Shown here: positions 23,504-31,524 of the stretch, one piece after another
Layout: each line of letters starts with the position of its first letter
Position numbering within the stretch: position 1 is the first letter of the stretch
Origin: Methylobacterium sp. J-090
GTDB lineage: Bacteria; Pseudomonadota; Alphaproteobacteria; Rhizobiales; Beijerinckiaceae
Assembly: GCF_022829345.1 (NCBI RefSeq)
Contig: NZ_JAKSXV010000098.1
Coordinates: 124,001 to 188,000 of the forward strand
Direction of reading: 5' to 3'
Length of the DNA stretch: 64,000 bases
Translations under genes and position numbers: made by a program
Notes under the pieces: model-generated
Told to the model about the DNA's origin: nothing
The model's input: the letters and a program-made list of their open reading frames with translations, nothing else
The model's database searches: none

Positions 23504-24601
23504 ATGGGCTTCAAATGCGGCATCGTCGGCCTGCCGAACGTCGGCAAGTCGACCCTCTTCAACGCGCTGACGCAGACGGCGGCGGCGCAGGCGGCGAACT
23601 ATCCGTTCTGCACCATCGAGCCGAATGTCGGCGAGGTGGCGGTGCCGGATGCGCGCCTCGACGATCTTGCGAAGATCGCCGCCTCGAAGGAGATCATCCC
23701 GACGCGACTGACCTTCGTGGACATCGCCGGCCTCGTGCGCGGCGCCTCGAAGGGCGAGGGTCTGGGCAACCAGTTCCTCGCCAACATCCGCGAGGTCGAT
23801 GCCATCGCCCACGTGGTGCGGTGCTTCACCGACGGCGACGTGACCCATGTCGAGGGCAAGGTCGATCCGAAGGCCGACATCGAGACCATCGAGACCGAGC
23901 TGATGCTCGCCGACCTCGACAGCCTGGAGAAGCGCCTCTTCGCCCTGGAGAAGAAGGCCAAGGGCGCCGACAAGGAGGCCAAGGAAGCCCTCGACCTCGT
24001 CAACCGTGCCCTGCCGCTCCTGCGCGAGGGCAAGCCGGCCCGCCTCGTCCCGCGCAAGCCCGAGGAGGAGGCCCTGTTCCAGACGCTGGGCCTGATGACC
24101 GCCAAGCCCGTCCTCTACGTCTGCAACGTCGACGAGGGCGACGCCGACAAGGGCAACGCCTATTCCGAGGCCGTGATGGCGCAGGCGAAGGCCGAGGGCG
24201 CCAAGGCCGTGGTGGTCTCGGCCAAGATCGAGAGCGAGATCGCGGTGATGCCCCCGGCCGACCAGGGCGATTTCCTCGAGGCCGTGGGTTTAGCCGAACC
24301 CGGTCTCAACCGCGTCATCCGCGCCGGATACGAGCTTCTCGGCCTCATCACCTACTTCACGGTGGGCCCGAAGGAGGCCCGTGCCTGGACGATCGAGAAG
24401 GGCACCCGGGCGCCCGCCGCCGCCGGCGTGATCCACACGGATTTCGAAAAAGGCTTCATCCGCGCCGAGACCATCGCGTTCGCCGACTACACCGCGCTCA
24501 AGGGCGAGAGCGGCGCCAAGGAGGCCGGCAAGTTCCGGCTCGAGGGCAAGGAGTACGTGGTCCAGGACGGCGACGTGCTGCACTTCCGCTTCGCCAACTG
24601 A
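23504..24601 (+). CDS. ychF: Redox-regulated ATPase/GTPase YchF (OLA1 family)
   Basis: This 365-residue P-loop protein has the YchF arrangement: the G1 motif GLPNVGKSTLFNALTQT near the N-terminus, G3 in FVDIAGLVRGASKGEGLGNQ, and an unusual G4 (CNVDEGD) instead of NKxD that favours ATP. A helical insertion (SLEKRLFALEKKAKGADKEA) follows, and a C-terminal TGS domain ends VQDGDVLHFRFAN. YchF binds ribosomes and takes part in stress responses. It lies immediately downstream of the VapC-type gene. Confidence 0.96.
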   Translation: MGFKCGIVGLPNVGKSTLFNALTQTAAAQAANYPFCTIEPNVGEVAVPDARLDDLAKIAASKEIIPTRLTFVDIAGLVRGASKGEGLGNQFLANIREVDAIAHVVRCFTDGDVTHVEGKVDPKADIETIETELMLADLDSLEKRLFALEKKAKGADKEAKEALDLVNRALPLLREGKPARLVPRKPEEEALFQTLGLMTAKPVLYVCNVDEGDADKGNAYSEAVMAQAKAEGAKAVVVSAKIESEIAVMPPADQGDFLEAVGLAEPGLNRVIRAGYELLGLITYFTVGPKEARAWTIEKGTRAPAAAGVIHTDFEKGFIRAETIAFADYTALKGESGAKEAGKFRLEGKEYVVQDGDVLHFRFAN

Positions 24602-24609
24602 GTGCGCCC

Positions 24610-25605
24610 ATGACCGGCATCGCCTTCGAGGATTTCACCCCCGCCACCGTCATCGAGGGCGGGCCGATCACCGTGACGCGCGACGAGCTCGTCGCCTTCG
24701 CGAAGGAATTCGATCCGCAGCCGTTCCACCTCGACGAGGCGGCGGCGGAGGCGACCTTCGTCGGCCACCTCATCGGCTCGGGCTGGCAGAGCGCCGGCTT
24801 CGGCATGCGGCTCCTGCAGCAGCATGTCTTTCGAGGCGCCACCTCCATGGGTTCGCCCGGGGTGATGCAGCTGCGCTGGCTGCGCCCGGTGGTGCCCGAC
24901 GACACGCTCCGCATCTCCGTGAAGGTCGAGAGTTGCCGGGTCTCGAACACGAAGCCCGATCGCGGTTTCGTCCGCTTCGCCATGACCCTGCTCAACGGCC
25001 GCGACGAGGCGGTGATGACCCAGGCCTTCTCGGTGATGTTCCCGCGCCGGGACGCGGCGCCGCTGCCGCCCCGCGCCGTCGAACTCAGCGATCCCGTGCC
25101 GATCACCGAGGGTAGCGACGCCGAACTCCTGCTGTTCCTGAAGGATGCGGTCATCGGCGCCCCGCGCGACCTCGGCCGCCACGTCTTCACCCCCGAGGGC
25201 ATCACCGCCTTCGCCCGGGCCTACGATCCCCAGAGTTTCCACCTCGACGCGGAGGCCGCGCGAAAGAGCCATTTCGGGGCGCTGTGCGCGTCGGGCTGGC
25301 ACACGGCGGCCGTGTGGATGAAGCGGCTTCACATCACCCGCGCGCGCGACATCGCGCTCACCGCGGCCTCGGGCGCCGTGCCGCAGCTCGGGCCGTCGCC
25401 GGGGTTTCGCGACATGCGCTGGCTCGCCCCGGTCTATGCCGGCGACACCCTGCGCTACACCTGCGCGCTCACCGAGAAGCGCCAGTCGACCTCGCGTCCG
25501 GGCTGGGGCGTCGCCACCCACCACAACGAGGCCGTGAACCAGCACGGCACGAAGGTTTTCGAATTCACCGGGTCGGTGTTCTGGCAGTGGGAGCGGGCGC
25601 ACTGA
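24610..25605 (+). CDS. Tandem MaoC-like dehydratase domain protein
   Basis: This 331-residue protein contains two hotdog-fold MaoC domains. The first (about 1-150) has AFAKEFDPQPFHLDEAAAEA and GLIGSGW-type sequence. The second (about 170-331) has AFARAYDPQSFHLDAEAARK and ALCASGWHTAAVWMK. The D-P-Q-x-F-H-x-D hydratase motif is intact in both halves. Such proteins hydrate enoyl-CoA thioesters or use related substrates, for example mesaconyl-CoA in some methylotrophs. The exact substrate is unknown. The ATG at 24610 lies nine bases after the ychF stop, so the two genes are probably co-transcribed. Confidence 0.85.
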   Translation: MTGIAFEDFTPATVIEGGPITVTRDELVAFAKEFDPQPFHLDEAAAEATFVGHLIGSGWQSAGFGMRLLQQHVFRGATSMGSPGVMQLRWLRPVVPDDTLRISVKVESCRVSNTKPDRGFVRFAMTLLNGRDEAVMTQAFSVMFPRRDAAPLPPRAVELSDPVPITEGSDAELLLFLKDAVIGAPRDLGRHVFTPEGITAFARAYDPQSFHLDAEAARKSHFGALCASGWHTAAVWMKRLHITRARDIALTAASGAVPQLGPSPGFRDMRWLAPVYAGDTLRYTCALTEKRQSTSRPGWGVATHHNEAVNQHGTKVFEFTGSVFWQWERAH

Positions 25606-25692
25606 TCGACCGGCCCGTACCGTATCTCAGCGCGCGCCTTGGCATTCAGGACGAGACATCGCACATTCAGGTCTTACCGAAGGAGATCGATC

Positions 25693-25917
25693 TTGAGCGC
25701 TCCGTCGAAGACTGAACGTCCCACGGAGACGATCCGGGAGCGCCATGACCGGTTGCGCGGTCAGGGCTTACGGCCCGTGCGCATCTGGGTCCCAGATCCG
25801 AATGCGGCGTCCTTCGCCGCCGAAGCCCATCGGCAGTCCGCCGCCGTTGCGGCGAGTGCTCAGTCCGACGATGATCAGGACTTCATCGACGCGGTATCAC
25901 GCCGGGATGATGCGTGA
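25693..25917 (+). CDS. MazE-family antitoxin (antitoxin MazE-like, DUF3018 type)
   Basis: This 74-residue protein has the signature of small antitoxins paired with MazF: a basic N-terminal half (RERHDRLRGQGLRPVRIWVPD) and an acidic C-terminal tail (AQSDDDQDFIDAVSRRDDA) that would occupy the toxin's RNA-binding groove. I start it at TTG 25693, because a strong AGGAG site (25681-25685) is optimally placed and the family begins close to this point. Its stop overlaps the GTG of the toxin gene (GTGA). Confidence 0.78.
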   Translation: MSAPSKTERPTETIRERHDRLRGQGLRPVRIWVPDPNAASFAAEAHRQSAAVAASAQSDDDQDFIDAVSRRDDA

Positions 25918-26267
25918 AGCGCGGTGAGATCTGGACCGTATCGGGCGGTAAGAATTACGCCGGAAAGCCGCGACCCGTCGTTATTATCCAGGACGATCGT
26001 TTCGACGCGACTGACTCCATCACCATTTGCGCTCTGACCACGGACGCGATCGACGCACCACTGATGCGTCTTTTGGTGACGCCCAACGATCGCAATGGAC
26101 TCCGCGCCATATCCCGCCTGATGGTCGATAAAGTTACGACCGTTCCGGAATCGAAGCTTGGACGAAAGCTCGGCTCGCTCGATGTCGCGGATAGCATCCG
26201 GCTCGATCGTGCGATCGTCGTGTTCCTCGGCCTGACGCTTGCGCATCAGACCGAAACTGCAAACTGA
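25914..26267 (+). CDS. MazF/PemK-family mRNA interferase toxin
   Basis: This 117-residue protein is a MazF-type endoribonuclease. It opens with MKRGEIWTVSGGKNYAGKPR and continues PVVIIQDDRFD, as is typical for the family. The catalytic Arg in the KPRPVVI loop and the Ser/Thr in ICALTTD follow, and the conserved core DKVTTVPESKLGRKLG is present. It begins at GTG 25914, translationally coupled to the antitoxin. It ends 23 bases before the convergent mtnA stop. It is the second toxin-antitoxin pair within 3 kb of the first. Confidence 0.88.
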   Translation: MKRGEIWTVSGGKNYAGKPRPVVIIQDDRFDATDSITICALTTDAIDAPLMRLLVTPNDRNGLRAISRLMVDKVTTVPESKLGRKLGSLDVADSIRLDRAIVVFLGLTLAHQTETAN

Positions 26268-26289
26268 TCCAGTAAGTACGCAAGCTTTC

Positions 26290-27387
26290 CTACGCCGCCG
26301 CCCGCCGCTCCGGGTACAGCGACAGCAACCCATCCGCGCTCGCCGTGGCGACGCCGCGCTCGGTGATGATGCCCGTCACCAGCCGGGCCGGGGTCACGTC
26401 GAAGGCCGGGTTGGCGACGGGAGAGCCGGGCGAGACGACCTCGATGGTGGCGAAGGCGCCGTCGGGCAGGCGGCCGGTAAGGTGCGAGACCTCGCGGCCG
26501 TCGCGCTCCTCGATGGGAATCTGCGCGACGCCGTCGTCGAGGGTCCAGTCGATGGTCGAGAACGGCAGGGCGGCGTAGAACGGCACCCGGTTGTCGGACG
26601 CCGCCAGGGCCTTGAGGTAGGTGCCGATCTTGTTGCAGACGTCGCCCGAGGCCGTGGTGCGGTCGGAGCCGACGATGCAGAGGTCGATGCGGCCGTGCTG
26701 CATGAGGTGGCCGCCGGCATTGTCACTGATCACCGTGTGCGGCACGCCGTGGGCGTTGAGCTCGAAGGCGGTGAGCGCCGCGCCCTGGTTGCGCGGCCGG
26801 GTCTCGTCCACGAAGACGTGGACCGGCACGCCGGCATCGTGGGCGACGTAGATGGGCGCCAGCGCCGTGCCCCAATCGACGGTGGCGAGCCAGCCGGCGT
26901 TGCAATGGGTCAGCACGTTGACGGTCCGGCCGGTCTCGGCATGCCGATCGGCCAGGATCTTTGCACCGTGCACGCCGATGGCGTGGCAGCTCTCCACGTC
27001 CTCGTCGGCGATGCGCCCGGCCTCGGCGAAGGCGAAGGCCGCGCGCTCGGGGATCGGCACCGCACGCAGCTTGGCCGCGACCCGGTCCAGGGCCCAGCGC
27101 AGGTTGATCGCCGTGGGACGGGTGTCGGCCAAAAACTCCACCGCCCGCTCAATGCCGGCATCGGACGAATCCTCGGCCAAACCGAGCGCCAGGCCGTAGG
27201 CCGCCGCGACGCCGATGAGGGGGGCGCCGCGCACAACCATGGTGCGGATGGCGGTGCCCGCCTCGTGCATGGAGCGCAAGCGCTTCAGCTCGAACGCGAA
27301 GGGCAGGCGGGTCTGGTCGATGACCTGCACGGAGACGCCGTCGGCATCGGGGAAGATGGTGCGGTAGGGCTGGCCGTCGATCTTCAT
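26290..27387 (-). CDS. mtnA: S-methyl-5-thioribose-1-phosphate isomerase
   Basis: This 365-residue protein belongs to the eIF2B-related isomerases and converts 5-methylthioribose 1-phosphate to the ribulose form in methionine salvage. Key features are MVVRGAPLIGVAAAYG near the N-terminus, the active-site cysteine in LTHCNAGWLATVDWGTALAP, and the active-site aspartate in IVGSDRTTASGDVCNKIGTY. No other mtn genes are present nearby, so the rest of the salvage pathway must be elsewhere. The ATG is at 27387. The gap of 122 bases to serA may contain its promoter. Confidence 0.94.
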   Translation of the reverse strand: MKIDGQPYRTIFPDADGVSVQVIDQTRLPFAFELKRLRSMHEAGTAIRTMVVRGAPLIGVAAAYGLALGLAEDSSDAGIERAVEFLADTRPTAINLRWALDRVAAKLRAVPIPERAAFAFAEAGRIADEDVESCHAIGVHGAKILADRHAETGRTVNVLTHCNAGWLATVDWGTALAPIYVAHDAGVPVHVFVDETRPRNQGAALTAFELNAHGVPHTVISDNAGGHLMQHGRIDLCIVGSDRTTASGDVCNKIGTYLKALAASDNRVPFYAALPFSTIDWTLDDGVAQIPIEERDGREVSHLTGRLPDGAFATIEVVSPGSPVANPAFDVTPARLVTGIITERGVATASADGLLSLYPERRAAA

Positions 27388-27509
27388 GGCGGGTTGCGTC
27401 CGAGAGGGGAGGGGCCGGGCGGGTGGCCGAGCCTTTACGTCAGAACGCCTTGGGGAGGCCAGCTTCTTGCGGGGCGCCCGAGATCACCGGGCGCCCCGCC
27501 TTAGGTCGT

Positions 27510-29102
27510 CTAGAAACTCACCGCCCGCACCCGGCGCACCTGCGGGATCGCGTCGATCTGCTTCAGCACCGCCTCGGAGACCGGCGCATCCACGGCGCAC
27601 AGGCAGATGGCGCTGCCGCCCTCTTCCTCGCGGCCGAGGTTGAACGTGCCGACGTTGACGTTGGCCTCGCCCAGGATCGTGCCGAGCCGCCCGATGAAGC
27701 CCGGCTTGTCATGGTTGCGCACGTAGAGCATGTGGCGCGCGAAGGCCGCGTCGATGGCGATGGAGCGGATCTCGATGACGCGGGGCTTGCCGTCGTGGAA
27801 CACCGTGCCGGCGGCGTCGCGCGGCATGTCCTCGGCGTCGACCGTGATGCGGATCACCGATTCGAAGTCGGTGACCGCCCCCTCGCGCTTGATCTCGTCG
27901 ACGACGATACCGCGCTCCCGGGCAAGTGCGGGGGCCGAGACCATGTTGATGTCCTGCAGGAACGGGCGCAGCACGCCGGTGATCGCCGCCGAAGTCAGGG
28001 CGCGGGTGTTCATGGAGGCCACCGCCCCCTCATAGGTGATGCGGATGCCCTTGATCGGCGCCTCGGTGAGCTGGCCGAGGAACGAGCCGAGCTTCTCCGC
28101 CAAAGCCACGAAGGGCTTCAGGCGCGGCGCCTCGTCGGCGGAGATGGAGGGAAAGTTGATGGCGTTGGTGATGGCGCCCTGAAGCAGGTAGTCGGACATC
28201 TGCTCGGCCACCTGCAGGGCGACGTTCTCCTGCGCCTCGTTGGTGGAGGCGCCGAGATGCGGCGTGCAGATGACGTTCGGGTGCCCGAACAGCGGGTTCT
28301 CCTTGGCCGGCTCGGTGACGAACACGTCCAGCGCCGCGCCCGCCACGTGGCCCGAATCGAGGGCGGCACGCAGGGCGACCTCGTCGACGAGGCCGCCGCG
28401 GGCGCAGTTGATGATCCGCACGCCCCGCTTGGTCTTGGCCAGCGCCTCGGCCGACAGGATGTTGCGGGTCTTGTCCGTCATCGGCACGTGGAGCGTGATG
28501 ATGTCGGCCCGCGCCAGCAGGGCGTCGAGCTCGACCTTCTCGACGCCGATTTCGACGGCGCGCTCGGGCGACAGGTAGGGGTCGTAGGCCACGACCTTGA
28601 GCTTGAGGCCGATGGCCCGGTCGGCCACGATGGCGCCGATGTTGCCGCAGCCGATGACGCCCAAGGTCTTCGCCGTCAGCTCGACGCCCATGAAGCGGTT
28701 CTTCTCCCACTTGCCGGCCTGCGTCGAGGCATCGGCCTGGGGCAGCTGCCGGGCCAGCGCGAACATCAGCGCGATGGCGTGCTCGGCGGTGGTGATGGAA
28801 TTGCCGAACGGCGTGTTCATCACGATGATGCCGCGCGCGGTCGCGGCCGCCACGTCGACGTTGTCGACGCCGATGCCGGCCCGGCCGATCACCTTGAGGC
28901 GGCCCGCCTCGGCGATGACCTTGCTGGTGACCTTGGAGGCTGAGCGGATGGCAAGACCGTCGTAGTGTCCGACGATGGCCGCGAAGGCCTCCTTGTCCTT
29001 GCCGAGGTCGGGAATGAAGTCGACGTCGATGCCGCGATCGCGGAAGATCTGCACGGCCGCGTCGGAGAGGGCGTCGGAAATAAGCACCTTGGGAGCAGCC
29101 AT
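27510..29102 (-). CDS. serA: D-3-phosphoglycerate dehydrogenase
   Basis: This 530-residue protein catalyses the first step of serine synthesis, oxidising 3-phosphoglycerate with NAD+. It has the split substrate domain, the Rossmann motif in VIGCGNIGAIVADRAI, and the catalytic Arg/Glu/His region (NCARGGLVDE, then THLGASTNEAQENVA-like CTPHLGASTNEAQ). It has the long form with an intervening domain and a C-terminal ACT domain (MLYVRNHDKPGFIGRLGTIL) that could sense serine. The ATG at 29102 is the first that matches the family; the upstream frame covers repeats. serC lies 310 bases upstream in the same direction. Confidence 0.95.
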   Translation of the reverse strand: MAAPKVLISDALSDAAVQIFRDRGIDVDFIPDLGKDKEAFAAIVGHYDGLAIRSASKVTSKVIAEAGRLKVIGRAGIGVDNVDVAAATARGIIVMNTPFGNSITTAEHAIALMFALARQLPQADASTQAGKWEKNRFMGVELTAKTLGVIGCGNIGAIVADRAIGLKLKVVAYDPYLSPERAVEIGVEKVELDALLARADIITLHVPMTDKTRNILSAEALAKTKRGVRIINCARGGLVDEVALRAALDSGHVAGAALDVFVTEPAKENPLFGHPNVICTPHLGASTNEAQENVALQVAEQMSDYLLQGAITNAINFPSISADEAPRLKPFVALAEKLGSFLGQLTEAPIKGIRITYEGAVASMNTRALTSAAITGVLRPFLQDINMVSAPALARERGIVVDEIKREGAVTDFESVIRITVDAEDMPRDAAGTVFHDGKPRVIEIRSIAIDAAFARHMLYVRNHDKPGFIGRLGTILGEANVNVGTFNLGREEEGGSAICLCAVDAPVSEAVLKQIDAIPQVRRVRAVSF

Positions 29103-29202
29103 GATGGCCTCCGGGATCTTAAGGAAAAGGGGATTTTTCCGGGTGTGAGGCGCAGGGCACATCGCTCCCTCCCTGCGAACGACTGGCTTCCACGGGTCGC
29201 GG

Positions 29203-29307
29203 GAAGCACGAGTCCCCTCTCCTGGAAGGAGAGGGACAGGGTGAGGTGTGCGAGCTTTCCGGAGAGTCCACACACCTCACCCCAACCCTCTCCTTCCAGG
29301 AGAGGGA
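29203..29307. repeat. Compound palindromic repeat between serC and serA, family 2, copies B and C
   Basis: The gap 29103-29412 contains no gene but holds a nested inverted repeat. CCCCTCTCCTGGAAGGAGAG (29214-29233) and CCCTCTCCTTCCAGGAGAGG (about 29286-29305) are each palindromic. They flank GGGTGAGGTGTG (29239-29250) and its mirror CACACCTCACCC (29271-29282). The left flank GGAAGCACG matches the copy at 9577. The whole can fold into one long hairpin and may limit read-through from serC to serA. Confidence 0.7.
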
Positions 29308-29380
29308 GCCCGCCGTGCCCGACGCAAAACCCTTTGGGTCCTTCTCGGAAACGGCGATCGTGCGGGTGTGTTGGGTCCGG

Positions 29381-29407
29381 CACCCCTCCCGCACAGGGGA
29401 GGGGGTG
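29381..29407 (-). terminator. GC-rich hairpin just after serC
   Basis: CACCCCTCCC (29381-29390) and GGGAGGGGGTG (29397-29407) form a strong stem with one bulged base, five bases downstream of the serC stop codon. There is no T-run, so it may stabilise the message or slow transcription rather than terminate it. Confidence 0.4.
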
Positions 29408-29412
29408 TGATG

Positions 29413-30579
29413 CTACGCGGCCTGCGCCAGCTTGGCTTTTTCGGCGGCGTACGCCCAGTCGAGCCACGGCAGGAGCGCCTCGAGATCCGAGGCCTCCACC
29501 GTGCCGCCGCACCAGATGCGCAGGCCCGCCGGGGCGTCGCGGTAGGCGCCGATGTCGTAGGCGATCCCCTCGCGGTCGAGGGTCTCAGCAATGCCCTTGG
29601 CCACCGCCTCGACGGCCTTGTCGCCCTTCGCCAGCACGTCCGGGTCGGTGATCACGAGGCACACGCCGGTGTTGGTGTAGGTCGCGGCATCCGCGGCCAG
29701 ATGGCCGATCCAGGGCGTGCGGGCCACCCAGTCGTGGACCACCTTCGTGTTGGCGTCGGCTCGCGCGTAGAGCGCGTCGAGGCCGCCGATGCCCTGCGCC
29801 CATTTGAGCGTGTCGAGGTAATCCTCCACCGCCAGCATGGACGGCGTGTTGATGGTGTCGCCCTTGAAGATGCCCTCGATGAGCTTGCCGTCCTTGGCCA
29901 TGCGGAAGACCTTCGGCACGGGCCAGGCGGGCGTGTTGCCCTCGATGCGCGCGACGGCGCGGGGCGAGAGCACGATCATGCCGTGCGCGGCCTCGCCGCC
30001 CATGACCTTCTGCCAGGAAAAAGTCACGACATCGAGCTTGTCCCAGGCGAGCGGCATAGCGAAGGCGGCCGAGGTGGCGTCGCAGATGGTGACGCCCTCG
30101 CGGTCGGCCGCGATCCAGTCGCCGTTCGGCACGCGCACGCCGGCGGCGGTGCCGTTCCAGGTGAAGATCACGTCGTTGTGCCGGGTATCGACCGCCGAGA
30201 GATCCGGCAGGATGCCGTACTCGCCGACATGGACCTTCGGCGCAATCTTAAGTTCTTTCAGCGCGTCCGTGACCCATTCGAGGCCGAACGCCTCCCAGGC
30301 CACGACCTCGACGGTGCGCGTCCCCAGCATCGACCACATCGCCATCTCGACGGCGCCGGTGTCGGAGGCCGGAACGATTCCGATGCGGTAGTCGGCGGGA
30401 ACCTGCAGCACGTCGCGGGTGAGGTCGATGGCTTCCCTGAGCTTGGCCTTGCCCAGCGCCGAGCGGTGGGAGCGCCCGAGGGCGGCGCCTTCGAGGGCCT
30501 GGAGGCTCCAGCCGGGGCGCTTGGTGCAGGGACCGGACGAGAAATTCGGCACGCGGGGGCGCGTGTTGGGTCGGCTCAT
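29413..30579 (-). CDS. serC: Phosphoserine aminotransferase
   Basis: This 388-residue PLP enzyme converts 3-phosphohydroxypyruvate and glutamate to phosphoserine, the second step of serine synthesis. It is the alphaproteobacterial type, starting PNTRPRVPNFSSGPCTKRPG. The PLP-lysine region is TFSWQKVMGGEAAHGMIVLS. Residues SDTGAVEMAMWSMLG bind the cofactor phosphate. Three in-frame ATGs lie near the start; 30579 is chosen because TAAGG precedes it at the right distance and it matches family length. A two-hairpin RNA leader directly upstream is the known type for serC in this class. Confidence 0.95.
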   Translation of the reverse strand: MSRPNTRPRVPNFSSGPCTKRPGWSLQALEGAALGRSHRSALGKAKLREAIDLTRDVLQVPADYRIGIVPASDTGAVEMAMWSMLGTRTVEVVAWEAFGLEWVTDALKELKIAPKVHVGEYGILPDLSAVDTRHNDVIFTWNGTAAGVRVPNGDWIAADREGVTICDATSAAFAMPLAWDKLDVVTFSWQKVMGGEAAHGMIVLSPRAVARIEGNTPAWPVPKVFRMAKDGKLIEGIFKGDTINTPSMLAVEDYLDTLKWAQGIGGLDALYARADANTKVVHDWVARTPWIGHLAADAATYTNTGVCLVITDPDVLAKGDKAVEAVAKGIAETLDREGIAYDIGAYRDAPAGLRIWCGGTVEASDLEALLPWLDWAYAAEKAKLAQAA

Positions 30580-30585
30580 GATGGT

Positions 30586-30621
30586 CATCCTTACAGATGA
30601 AAGCTCCTCGTTGGGGAGGAG
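30586..30621 (-). ncRNA. serC-type RNA leader motif
   Basis: Read on the minus strand, the serC leader has two adjacent hairpins: CTCCTC/GAGGAG with a six-base loop (30604-30621) and CATC/GATG with a six-base loop (30586-30599). The second ends only seven bases before the start codon. This two-stem layout directly upstream of serC matches the serC RNA motif described in Alphaproteobacteria. The second stem includes the ribosome-binding stretch TAAGG, so folding could control translation. I judged the match by eye; the ligand, if any, is not established. Confidence 0.65.
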
Positions 30622-30749
30622 TGTCCCGCCCGGAGCAGTGAACCGCGACCAACCCGAAGGCAAGTTTCTTTTTGTGGAAGTCTGTCGGGTTTCGACGAAT
30701 GCCGTTTGAGGCAGCCTACAGGTCTCTTCGCCATCCGATCACGACTTGA

Positions 30750-31442
30750 TCACGGCTTTGCCGGATCGAGGAGGTCCGGCCGGCGCTCGCGGGTGAGGCG
30801 CAGGGATTCGGCCGCGCGCCACCGCGCGATGGCGCCGTGATTGCCGCCCGTGAGCACGTCCGGGATCGTCCGTCCCTCCCAGTCCCGGGGCCGGGTATAG
30901 TGCGGGTATTCGAGGCGACCGCCCTCGAAGCTCTCCTCGACGCCCGAGGCCGCCTTGCCCATGACGCCGGGCAGCAGGCGCACGCAGGCGTCCAATAGGG
31001 TGAACGCCGCGATCTCGCCGCCCGAAAGGACGTAGTCGCCGATGGAGACCTCCTCCAGGCCGCGCCCGGCGATGACCCGCTCGTCGACCCCCTCGAACCG
31101 GCCGCAGACGACGACGAGTCCCGGCCCCGCGCTCAAGGCCCGCACGCGGGCCTGGGTCAGGGGTCTTCCGCGCGGGCTCATGAGCAGGCGCGGGCGCGGA
31201 TCGTCGGCCGACGCCGCGGCATCGATGGCCGCCGCGAGCACGTCGCAGCGCAGGACCATGCCGGCGCCGCCCCCCGCCGGGGTGTCGTCGACGGCGCGGT
31301 GGCGGCCGAGTCCGTGCTCGCGGATCTGGCGGGCCTCGAGGGCCCAGGTGCCCTGCGCCAGGGCCTCGCCCGAGAGGGAATGGCCCAGGGGCCCGGGAAA
31401 CATTTCGGGGTAGAGGGTGAGAATCGTGGCGTGCCAGGTCAT
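30750..31442 (-). CDS. trmD: tRNA (guanine37-N1)-methyltransferase
   Basis: This 230-residue SPOUT enzyme methylates N1 of G37 in tRNAs that read CNN codons and prevents frameshifting. The trefoil-knot signatures are present: LLMSPRGRPLTQ, VVVCGRFEGVDERV, and IGDYVLSGGEIAAFTLLDAC. The C-terminal tRNA-binding part includes GGNHGAIARWRAAESL. The ATG at 31442 gives the normal start MTWHATILTLYPEMFPG; the frame upstream is low-complexity. In many bacteria trmD follows rimM directly, but here a 2.6-kb block of other genes intervenes. Confidence 0.95.
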   Translation of the reverse strand: MTWHATILTLYPEMFPGPLGHSLSGEALAQGTWALEARQIREHGLGRHRAVDDTPAGGGAGMVLRCDVLAAAIDAAASADDPRPRLLMSPRGRPLTQARVRALSAGPGLVVVCGRFEGVDERVIAGRGLEEVSIGDYVLSGGEIAAFTLLDACVRLLPGVMGKAASGVEESFEGGRLEYPHYTRPRDWEGRTIPDVLTGGNHGAIARWRAAESLRLTRERRPDLLDPAKP

Positions 31443-31524
31443 GATGCTCCATGACGCGGGCCGGGCCGGCGGGTCAACGCGTGGGTGGCGGGCACTTCTC
31501 GGGGGCGCCGCCGGTTGTCCCGCC

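Noticed and set aside
29203..29410. Possible CRISPR array in the serC-serA gap
   Set aside because: The repeats are palindromic and nested rather than regularly spaced direct repeats with unique spacers.
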